Positions 4,609 to 11,523 of a stretch of 11,523 nt of DNA are shown in pieces. The stretch spans positions 1 through 11,523 of the forward strand of contig JAAZMK010000161.1 of assembly GCA_012798865.1 (NCBI GenBank), given 5' to 3'. Under the pieces are notes generated by a model. The model saw only the letters and a list, made by a program, of their open reading frames with translations. It searched no databases and was not told the DNA's origin. The position numbers and the translations under genes are program-made. This DNA comes from Clostridiaceae bacterium. Its GTDB lineage: Bacteria; Bacillota; Clostridia; Saccharofermentanales; DTU023. Each line of letters opens with the position of its first letter. The stretch's first letter is position 1.

Positions 4609-7335
4609 TTGAAAGGAAATCATCGACAACCGAAGGCAAATCGGATCTTTACGAATCGTGAGAAACAGCTTGAGATTTTTTGGAATCAATATAAGACCTG
4701 CCAGGAAAGCATGAAGACGGGCGATCCCGATATTAGCGTCTTGATGTATTGCGGAATTGGAGGTATTGGTAAGAGCGCTTTAATTGAAAAAATCATTTCA
4801 GAGATGAAAGAGAAGCTGTCTAATCCACAATATGTATACTACGACTTTAACGTCGAGCAGGATAAGAGGGGCGTTTTGAAGAGTCTTCGTAATCATCTCG
4901 TTAATGATTATAAGTTTTCTTTTCCGCTATTTGATTTAGCATTATACAATTACGCACAAAAAAATGGCGAGGATATTGCTTCTTCGGAAATTCAGCATTT
5001 TATCAATAGCAGTGTTTTTTTAACTACTGTGCTGCATCTCACGGAAACGATTCCGGCTGTGAAAGTTTTAACCACACTGACGGAATGTGCTGATTCGGGC
5101 ATACCTATGGTTGAAAATTTGCTGAACAAGCATAGGACCGAATTGGTGCAAATCGAGCGAAAATGGCATGCAGAATTGTACGAGTACCTGCCTTATTTGT
5201 TTGCCCAAGATTTGACGGATAATCTGGCTCATAATCAACAACCGTTGGTCATTTTCCTTGATACCTACGAAAAACTTGTCAATGAAATGTTGTCCATAGG
5301 AGAACCTTTGAACAATGATGCGTGGATTCGCGGCGATAACGGACTGATACCCAATATTCCTAATGTGTTCTGGGTCATCGCCGGAAGAGAGACATTGAAG
5401 TGGGAAGCTTTCGATTCAGCTTGGAGTAAGTCACTTGAACAACATCTTTTAGATTCGCTTACACAAAATGACAGCACACAGTTTTTGCGGTCAGCCGGCA
5501 TCACTGATCCGACTTTACTTGAAGGTCTATATCAGTTAACTAAAGGTACGCCGGTATATTTAGATCTTTGTGTGGACCTTTATGAGCATCTGATAGAAAG
5601 AGGGGAAAAGCCTGAGCTGGAGATGTTCGGTCAAAACGATCGGGCGTTAATTGAGCGTTTTGTTCGCTGTATGGACGACTCAAAAAGGGACATCGTATAC
5701 ATCTTATCCCTGCTAGAGATTTGGGATGATGCGATGGTGTATGCGATCGGGGAGAACGTTTTGCCGGATTTTTCATGGACGGCATACGGGGCAGTCAAAG
5801 ATTATTCGTTTGTCGCTGATCATGAAGGACTATACATCATGGATCGGACAATACGAGAAGTTTTGGCAGATAACTGCCCGATGATCATCGTCGATAGAAC
5901 ACTTGAAAATGCCATACAATTGTGCAGAGAAATGCTGGCAAACGAAGACTTATCGGAAGAAATGCGCGAGCGGTACTTGCTTTGGTATGTGCGTTTTAAG
6001 ATACAAGCTGTTTCGCAAGGCGGCGTGATCATCTTTTTCAGTGACGAGATTCAGAATTATTTCGATCGGTTAATTGATAAAGGCAAGATTGAAATAGCAG
6101 AAACACTTTTGGGCATCATCTTGCCTCATATAGAAGAACAGTCGGAAGCGTATGCGTATTTAATTCTTAGAATGGCATATGCGAAGAGAGCTGCTGGTGA
6201 TTATGCGTTGGCTTTGAAACTTGCAGAGAAAAGCAAGAACATATATGCGGGTTTGAGAGGGACGGAAGATGTCGAATATCTGAATGCCCTTAAGCATTAC
6301 GGGGTTGCCTTATTTGATACGGGGAACTTTCAACGTTCATTCAAGATCTTCGATTACATAGTGAGTAAACGAGAAGAAATCCAAGGAAAAAACCACCCGG
6401 ATACCATCGACGCATTGTATTTTTTGTCTGCCAGTCTCCGCAGATTAGATCACTATGAAGAGGCGCTTTTAGTCAGCGAAGATGAATTATCGAGGCGTTC
6501 AGCGATAGCAGGCGACAATGACCCCCACACCATATCTGCCATGGAAAATGTGGCGTTGATTCTCTTCTCATTAGGCAAGAATGAAGAAGCTCTAAAGATT
6601 CAGGAAGAAGTTTTATCTAAACGCATGGCTATACTGGGCGCCAATCATCCGGAAACGCTTGATACAGTGGAAGTAATAGCAAATATCCTCTCTGCTTTAC
6701 GGTGCCATAAAGAGGCTCTGATAATTAGGAGTGAATTATTGTGTACGCGAAAGGAGATATGGGGAGAGAATCATCCCGATACTGTAACTGTCATGCAGAA
6801 TATGGCAAAAAGTCTTTTTTCGCTCGGTGAGTTCAAAAAAGTTCGGGAAATTCAGGAAGAGATTCTCTCAAAGCGCAGAGAGATATATGGAGATAAACAC
6901 CTCGATACCATAAGCACCATGCGGGGTATGGTGACGATTCTCTCTACATTAGGTGAGTACGAAGAAGCTCTGAAAATACAGGAAGAAGTTCTATCAAAGC
7001 GTAGAGAGATATTTGGAGACAAACACACCGATACCATAAATGCCATGCGGGGTATGGTAGACATTCTTTCTTCACTAGGTAAATACGAAGAAGCTGTAAA
7101 AATTCAGGAAGAAGTTTTATCTAAATCTAAAGAGGTACTGGGAGAGAATCACCCCGACACCATATCCGCTATGCGCAGGTTGGGGTTCAGCCTCTATTCA
7201 TCGGGCAAGTGTGCAGAGGCAAAAGTAATATTTGAAGAAGCCCTCTCTAGGAGTCGAGAGACATTCGGCGAAGACCACCTTGACACGAAAAGCGCAAAAA
7301 GATTGGTAGAATTGATAACAATATTAGGAAGTTAA
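4609..7335 (+). CDS. STAND-type NTPase with C-terminal TPR array, copy 2
   Basis: A 908-residue paralogue of the preceding STAND gene, predicted to be a cytoplasmic ATP switch with a repeat sensor. Numbered from TTG 4609: Walker A GIGGIGKS (49-56), Walker B LVIFLD (213-218), sensor-like WVIAGR (255-260), KGTPVYLD (312-319), a winged-helix-like part, a helical linker, then TPRs. Eight motifs at 42-residue spacing (593 to 887) make seven full repeats, one more than copy 1. Several motifs have decayed from HPDT (DPHT, HPET, HLDT, HTDT). No effector domain precedes Walker A. The N-terminus is odd: the well-placed ATG 4602 is out of frame, so expression needs TTG 4609, a downstream start such as Met35, or frameshifting. 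The rest is open with conserved motifs, so selection seems to have kept it. It stops 17 nt before hsdM, implying co-transcription with the RM operon. Confidence 0.85.
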   Translation: MKGNHRQPKANRIFTNREKQLEIFWNQYKTCQESMKTGDPDISVLMYCGIGGIGKSALIEKIISEMKEKLSNPQYVYYDFNVEQDKRGVLKSLRNHLVNDYKFSFPLFDLALYNYAQKNGEDIASSEIQHFINSSVFLTTVLHLTETIPAVKVLTTLTECADSGIPMVENLLNKHRTELVQIERKWHAELYEYLPYLFAQDLTDNLAHNQQPLVIFLDTYEKLVNEMLSIGEPLNNDAWIRGDNGLIPNIPNVFWVIAGRETLKWEAFDSAWSKSLEQHLLDSLTQNDSTQFLRSAGITDPTLLEGLYQLTKGTPVYLDLCVDLYEHLIERGEKPELEMFGQNDRALIERFVRCMDDSKRDIVYILSLLEIWDDAMVYAIGENVLPDFSWTAYGAVKDYSFVADHEGLYIMDRTIREVLADNCPMIIVDRTLENAIQLCREMLANEDLSEEMRERYLLWYVRFKIQAVSQGGVIIFFSDEIQNYFDRLIDKGKIEIAETLLGIILPHIEEQSEAYAYLILRMAYAKRAAGDYALALKLAEKSKNIYAGLRGTEDVEYLNALKHYGVALFDTGNFQRSFKIFDYIVSKREEIQGKNHPDTIDALYFLSASLRRLDHYEEALLVSEDELSRRSAIAGDNDPHTISAMENVALILFSLGKNEEALKIQEEVLSKRMAILGANHPETLDTVEVIANILSALRCHKEALIIRSELLCTRKEIWGENHPDTVTVMQNMAKSLFSLGEFKKVREIQEEILSKRREIYGDKHLDTISTMRGMVTILSTLGEYEEALKIQEEVLSKRREIFGDKHTDTINAMRGMVDILSSLGKYEEAVKIQEEVLSKSKEVLGENHPDTISAMRRLGFSLYSSGKCAEAKVIFEEALSRSRETFGEDHLDTKSAKRLVELITILGS
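6385..7332 (+). repeat. 42-residue TPR coding repeats of copy 2
   Basis: In-frame 126-nt units begin at 6385, 6511, 6637, 6763, 6889, 7015 and 7141, with a half unit at 7267. Units at 6889 and 7015 are much more alike than any other pair, both in protein (MRGMV..ILS.LG.YEEA) and DNA, and look like a recent internal duplication. The last full unit resembles the capping repeat type of copy 1. Confidence 0.85.
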
Positions 7336-7352
7336 ATGACACGGAGAAGAAT

Positions 7353-8855
7353 ATGAGCAACCAAGTCAACAGCGCAAACTTAGGTTTTGAAAAAGAAATT
7401 TTCGCTGCGGCCGATAAATTGCGTGGGAATATCGACGCGGCCGAGTATAAAAACGTCGTCCTAGGTCTCATCTTCCTCAAATACATTTCCGATAGTTTTG
7501 AAGATAGGTATCAAGAGCTGGTTGAAGAAGGAGAGGGATTTGAGGAGGACAGAGATGAGTACCTTTATAAAAATATATTTTTCGTTCCTAAAGAAGCCAG
7601 ATGGGATTTCATAGCTTCAAAGGCGATGATGCCTGACATTGGTCAAATCATCGACAATGCAATGGTCGCCATCGAAGAAGAAAACGATCGACTAAACGGT
7701 ATTCTACCGAAAAACTATGCCAGACCGGAATTAGATAAAAGACGCCTCGGCGAGGTTGTCGATCTGTTTAACAATCTCAAGCTTAAAGAGCATGGTGATT
7801 CTAAAGATATTCTCGGGCGCACATATGAATATGCCTTAGCGCAGTTTGCTTCTTTGGAAGGTAAGAATGCCGGTGAATTCTATACACCTTCAAGTGTCGT
7901 AAGAACTCTTGTTGAAATCCTGCAACCGTATGAGGGGCGTGTATACGACCCATGCTGTGGCGCGGGAGGGATGTTCGTACAGTCTGCCAAGTTCGTTGAG
8001 AACCATCAGAGACGTGTCAGCGAGCTGTCGATCTTTGGTCAGGAGTCAAACGCCAACACATGGAAATTGGCACAGATGAACTTAGCGATCCATGCGCTAG
8101 AGGGTGACTTAGGGTCAGGACACGCAGATACGTTCTTCAATGATTTGCATCCGACGATGAGAGCTGACTTTATCCTAGCCAATCCTCCTTTTAACATGAA
8201 GGATTGGGGCGGGGATAGACTTGTAGAAGATGCTCGATGGAAATACGGACTTCCACCAGCTGGAAATGCCAACTACGCTTGGATGCAACACATGATCTAT
8301 CATCTATCGCCAAAGGGGAAAATGGGCTTAGTCTTAGCCAATGGATCCCTGTCAGCGAGCGGTAGGGAAGGTGAAATAAGGGCTAACATTATTAAGGATG
8401 ATCTCGTTGAATGCATCATCGCCATGCCGGATAGACTCTTCTATTCAACGGGCATTTCAGTTTCTCTATGGATTATCAATAAAGACAAGAAGCAAAAGGG
8501 GAAGACGCTCTTCCTCGATTGCAGAAACATTGGTCACATGATCGATAGAGCTCACAGGGATCTGTCTAATGAAGACATAGATAGGGTCGCCGGAACGTAT
8601 AAGGATTTTGTTGACGGAAAGGATGTGCAAGAACTTGGGTTTGCCCATGTGGCGGATTTGGAAGAGATAAAAGAGAACAACTTTGTCCTCACTCCCGGAA
8701 GATATGTAGGTTTAGAAGAAGTAGAAGATGACGGTGAGCTCTTTGAGGAAAAGATGGAGAGACTGACGAGTGAGTTAAGTGAACTCTTTGAAGAATCTCA
8801 CAGGCTTGAAGCGTTGATTAAAGAGCAGCTTGGGGAGATCGGGTATGGAGTATAA
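7353..8855 (+). CDS. hsdM: Type I restriction-modification DNA methyltransferase subunit HsdM
   Basis: The 500-residue modification subunit of a type I RM system. It transfers a methyl group from S-adenosylmethionine to adenine N6 at the site chosen by HsdS. The N-terminal HsdM_N helical domain covers about 10-150 (DKLRGNIDAAEYKNVVLGLI, then FLKYISD). GEFYTP (174-179) precedes the SAM-binding DPCCGAGG (199-206), and the catalytic NPPF lies at 277-280, as in gamma-type N6-adenine methyltransferases. A C-terminal coiled region (about 460-495) should contact HsdS. Length is normal. ATG 7353 follows GGAGAAG (7343-7349). It begins 17 nt after the STAND-TPR gene and overlaps hsdS by 11 nt, indicating one operon. 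No lesion is seen. Confidence 0.97.
   Translation: MSNQVNSANLGFEKEIFAAADKLRGNIDAAEYKNVVLGLIFLKYISDSFEDRYQELVEEGEGFEEDRDEYLYKNIFFVPKEARWDFIASKAMMPDIGQIIDNAMVAIEEENDRLNGILPKNYARPELDKRRLGEVVDLFNNLKLKEHGDSKDILGRTYEYALAQFASLEGKNAGEFYTPSSVVRTLVEILQPYEGRVYDPCCGAGGMFVQSAKFVENHQRRVSELSIFGQESNANTWKLAQMNLAIHALEGDLGSGHADTFFNDLHPTMRADFILANPPFNMKDWGGDRLVEDARWKYGLPPAGNANYAWMQHMIYHLSPKGKMGLVLANGSLSASGREGEIRANIIKDDLVECIIAMPDRLFYSTGISVSLWIINKDKKQKGKTLFLDCRNIGHMIDRAHRDLSNEDIDRVAGTYKDFVDGKDVQELGFAHVADLEEIKENNFVLTPGRYVGLEEVEDDGELFEEKMERLTSELSELFEESHRLEALIKEQLGEIGYGV
8832..8837 (+). promoter_or_regulatory. Ribosome binding site deciding the hsdS start
   Basis: GGGGAG lies inside the end of hsdM, 7 nt before ATG 8845. 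It favours ATG 8845 over the in-frame TTG at 8830, which would overlap this site. Confidence 0.65.
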
Positions 8856-10017
8856 GATATCCGACGTTATACTTGAATCGGGGAGCGGTGCAACACCATC
8901 ACGGAAATTTCCTGAATACTATGGCGGTAATATTTTATGGTTAAAAACAAAAGAACTTAATGATGGTAGGGTTTATGACACTGAAGAGAAAATCACCGAC
9001 AAAGGTTTTGCGAACTCTTCTGTTAAACTTTTTCCGATTAATACTGTTACAATTGCTATGTATGGTGCTACGGTTGGCAAATTAGGCATCCTAAAAAAGG
9101 AAATGACTACTAATCAAGCATGTTGTAACTTAGTAGCTAATCCTGACAAATGTGACTATCGTTTTTTGTTTTATTACTTGCTCAATAACAGAAAAGCAAT
9201 TGTTTCGTTAGCTAATGGAGCGGCACAGCATAATATTAATCAACAGATTGTTAGGGATTTTCCTTTTCCCGTCATTGATCTCGCTGTTCAGCAACGTGTT
9301 GCAGGATTAATATCATCTTTCGACCATAAAATCGAACTCAACAACAAAATAATCGCCAACCTAGAAGCCCAAGCCCAAGCCATATTCAAATCTTGGTTCG
9401 TTGACTTTGAACCGTTCCAAGACAGAGCATTCATTGAAAGCGAGTTGGGATTGATTCCGGAGGGGTGGATGGTATCAACTATAGGAAGAGAATTTGATAT
9501 AGAATATGGCAAAAATTTACCTACGAAACACTTATCGGAGAAAGGATACCCGGTTTTTGGAGGCAATGGGCAAATTGGGTTTTATAAAGAATATTTGTAT
9601 GAAAAACCTAGAATATTAGTTTCCTGTAGAGGTGCAGCTTCTGGAAAAGTGGGATTATCAAAGCCATATTCTTATGTAACAAACAATTCATTGGTTTTCA
9701 ATGAAAAAAGAGAAGAATATTTCTATTACTTTAAATATATGTTCAACGGTATACAATTTGAAAATTATGTAACAGGCTCTGCGCAACCACAACTTACTAT
9801 CGCAAACTCAAAGGATATAAAAATACTAATCCCAAAAAAAGAGATAGCTATAATGTTTAACATTATTATTGGATCATATTTCACCAACCAATTAACTTTA
9901 TCGGAACAAAACCGAACCCTCGCCCAAATTCGAGATATGCTCCTCCCCAAACTCATGTCCGGTGAAATCGACGTAAACAACATAAAGATAGATTCAGAGG
10001 AAATCGGTCATGTCTGA
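8845..10017 (+). CDS. hsdS: Type I restriction-modification specificity subunit HsdS
   Basis: The 390-residue DNA-recognition subunit, which pairs with HsdM and HsdR and sets the bipartite target sequence. Two target-recognition domains are visible: TRD1 at about 1-148 and TRD2 at about 204-345. TRD2 opens with the typical LIPEGWMVSTIG (203-214). The conserved central spacer (about 149-190) holds QQRVAGLISSFDHKIELNN and the KSWFVDFEPF end; the distal spacer (about 349-378) holds SEQNRTLAQIRDMLLPKLMSGEI. These spacers form the helices that separate the half-sites. ATG 8845 is preferred (GGGGAG 7 nt upstream); a TTG at 8830 would add five residues. It overlaps hsdM by 11 nt and hsdR by 8 nt. 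The TRD-coding parts are visibly richer in A+T than the spacers and hsdM, as expected if TRDs were swapped in by recombination. Target sequence cannot be read from the protein. Confidence 0.95.
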   Translation: MEYKISDVILESGSGATPSRKFPEYYGGNILWLKTKELNDGRVYDTEEKITDKGFANSSVKLFPINTVTIAMYGATVGKLGILKKEMTTNQACCNLVANPDKCDYRFLFYYLLNNRKAIVSLANGAAQHNINQQIVRDFPFPVIDLAVQQRVAGLISSFDHKIELNNKIIANLEAQAQAIFKSWFVDFEPFQDRAFIESELGLIPEGWMVSTIGREFDIEYGKNLPTKHLSEKGYPVFGGNGQIGFYKEYLYEKPRILVSCRGAASGKVGLSKPYSYVTNNSLVFNEKREEYFYYFKYMFNGIQFENYVTGSAQPQLTIANSKDIKILIPKKEIAIMFNIIIGSYFTNQLTLSEQNRTLAQIRDMLLPKLMSGEIDVNNIKIDSEEIGHV

Positions 10018-11523
10018 CATCTATTTTGAAGAAGGACTCGAGAATGTCTTTATAGACTTCATTGAAAGCTTAGGCTATACCTATGTCCCTCATCAGACGA
10101 TCGTCAGGGACAGCATGAAGTCGCCGATCGCTTCAGAAGTCTTTGAGGAATCCCTTCTCAGAATAAACCCCGATCTTCCTGAAGAAGTGATCGAACAGAC
10201 CATCTATCAGGTGAAGAACATTGACGCCGGCCTGCTCGCCACCAGAAACGAAACCTTCTTCGAGTATCTTCAAAATGGGATGGAGATATCGCATTACACC
10301 GACGGCAGGTTAAAGACTGAGAGAGTCCATCTCATCGATTATAAGGACATCGGTAAAAACTCATTCATCGTTACAAATCAACTGACCATCAAGGGCAAAG
10401 ACACGAAGAGACCGGACATCATCTTGTATGTGAATGGAGTTCCCTTAGTCGTGATCGAGCTCAAGTCCATGACATCGGCGATGAGTGATGTCTCGAGCGC
10501 TTATCGACAGATCAAGAATTACCAGGTCGATATTGAGGAACTGTTCGTTTACAACGCTTTCAACATTATCTCTGACTTCACGACGACGAAAGTCGGTACC
10601 ATTACGGTCAATGAAGCTTGGTACAAAGAATGGAAATCGATCGACGGTTCCTATGAGTCGACGCAATATGCCGACTATAAGACGCTCCTTGAAGGCGTTT
10701 TAGATAAAAGACGTTTCTTGGATATTGTTAAAAACTTCATTCTATTCGAGCATAAAGATGACGGGATCAACAAGATACTCGCGCAATACCATCAATACTT
10801 CGCCGTCCATAAAGCCGTTCAATCGACAAAGGACGCCATGGCGAAGGGAGATGGTCGAGGAGGTGTATTCTGGCATACGCAAGGATCGGGCAAATCGTTG
10901 TCGATGGTCTTCTACGCCGCCTATCTGACGAAGGAATTGAAACAGCCGACATTCGTCGTTCTGACCGATCGAAACGACTTGGATGACCAGCTCTATGGGC
11001 AGTTCTCTCGAGCGAAAGAGTTCTTAAGACAGACACCTATTCAGGCGCAGTCGAGGGTCCATCTTCATGAATTGTTGGACAACAGGACGTCAAACGGCAT
11101 CTTCTTTTCAACCATGCAAAAGTTTGCAGAATCAGAAGAACCTCTCACCGATCGAAACGATGTCATTGTCATCGCCGATGAAGCCCACCGCTCGCAATAT
11201 GGATTGCGAGAGAAGATAAGCCTCGATGGCCAAGTCCAAAGCGGCATGGCTCGACTCGTCAGAAAATCTTTGCCAAATGCTACGTACATAGGATTCACGG
11301 GGACGCCCATCAGTATGAACGACAAAGATACGCAGGAAGTCTTCGGTCAATACATTGACGTATATGATATGAGCCAGTCGGTTGAGGATGGCGCGACAAA
11401 GCCCATCTATTACGAAAACCGTGTTGTCAATTTGGGTTTAAAAGAGGACATATTGAGAGAAATCGATCGTAAGTACGATGAGTTATCCGAGTTTGCCAAT
11501 GAGACGGACATTGAGGCAAGTAA
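10010..11523 (+). CDS. hsdR: Type I restriction endonuclease subunit HsdR, 3' end outside window
   Basis: The N-terminal 504 residues of the restriction and translocation subunit. It pulls DNA by ATP hydrolysis and cuts when the complex meets unmethylated sites. The PD-(D/E)xK nuclease core is seen as RPDIILYVNG (134-143) with Asp136 and IELK (149-152) with Glu150 and Lys152; a QxxxY-like RQIKNY follows at 166-171. The SF2 motor begins with Walker A TQGSGKS (290-296), then VVLTDR (316-321), the DEAH box at 390-393 (ADEAHRSQYG), and motif III FTGTP (429-433). HsdR proteins are usually around 1000 residues, so about half is present, without the second RecA fold and C-terminal helical part. ATG 10010 overlaps the hsdS stop by 8 nt and has AGAGGA (9996-10001) upstream. 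No stop or frameshift is seen. Confidence 0.96.
   Translation, partial: MSDIYFEEGLENVFIDFIESLGYTYVPHQTIVRDSMKSPIASEVFEESLLRINPDLPEEVIEQTIYQVKNIDAGLLATRNETFFEYLQNGMEISHYTDGRLKTERVHLIDYKDIGKNSFIVTNQLTIKGKDTKRPDIILYVNGVPLVVIELKSMTSAMSDVSSAYRQIKNYQVDIEELFVYNAFNIISDFTTTKVGTITVNEAWYKEWKSIDGSYESTQYADYKTLLEGVLDKRRFLDIVKNFILFEHKDDGINKILAQYHQYFAVHKAVQSTKDAMAKGDGRGGVFWHTQGSGKSLSMVFYAAYLTKELKQPTFVVLTDRNDLDDQLYGQFSRAKEFLRQTPIQAQSRVHLHELLDNRTSNGIFFSTMQKFAESEEPLTDRNDVIVIADEAHRSQYGLREKISLDGQVQSGMARLVRKSLPNATYIGFTGTPISMNDKDTQEVFGQYIDVYDMSQSVEDGATKPIYYENRVVNLGLKEDILREIDRKYDELSEFANETDIEAS

Noticed and set aside
10445..11350. Several open frames of 60-90 codons on both strands inside hsdR
   Set aside because: They are shadows of hsdR, whose frame contains nuclease, Walker A, DEAH and FTGTP motifs without interruption.
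1..11523. Insertion sequence, integrase or attachment site bordering the island
   Set aside because: No transposase or integrase motifs, terminal inverted repeats, or tRNA-derived direct repeats were seen within the window; borders may lie outside.

Overview
The window carries a bacterial chromosomal segment with a defence-type island. Genes are compact, Shine-Dalgarno sites are GGAG-like, and several CDSs overlap or nearly abut. Moderate-to-low GC and the gene content (a Cys-rich DUF1847 protein, a beta-carbonic anhydrase, large NTPase-TPR proteins) would suit an anaerobic Bacillota-like organism. That placement is an inference from style and content only; no phylogenetic marker is present.

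Layout. (1) 1-623, minus strand: a beta-class carbonic anhydrase, complete at its start and cut by the left edge. (2) 624-1047: a divergent intergenic region of about 420 bp with no convincing gene but several inverted repeats. (3) 1048-1677: a DUF1847 protein. (4) 1747-4353: a STAND-type NTPase with a C-terminal array of 42-residue kinesin-light-chain-like TPRs. (5) 4366-4524: a broken 3' fragment of a second DUF1847 copy. (6) 4609-7335: a second, diverged STAND-TPR paralogue whose original ATG is out of frame. (7) 7353-11523: a type I restriction-modification operon in the order hsdM-hsdS-hsdR, with overlapping genes and hsdR cut by the right edge.

The main structural result is that regions 3-6 formed by an old tandem duplication. 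The block '3' end of the DUF1847 gene + leader + STAND-TPR gene' occurs twice (about 1528-4356 and 4371-7338), and both copies end in the same GAAGTTAAATG string. The copies have diverged widely, but one stretch of about 260 bp across Walker B and the following helices stays nearly identical, suggesting gene conversion. The TPR arrays differ by exactly one 42-residue repeat.

How the genes may work together. HsdM, HsdS and HsdR would form a type I RM complex that methylates host sites and cleaves unmodified DNA. The second STAND gene stops only 17 nt before hsdM, so the paralogue pair is probably co-transcribed with the RM genes. STAND NTPases with repeat sensors are established phage sensors in other systems (Avs, bNACHT). 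Here neither paralogue has an N-terminal effector domain, so output through a partner in trans is a hypothesis. The best candidate for an undescribed system is this duplicated, effector-less STAND-TPR pair coupled to a type I RM operon.
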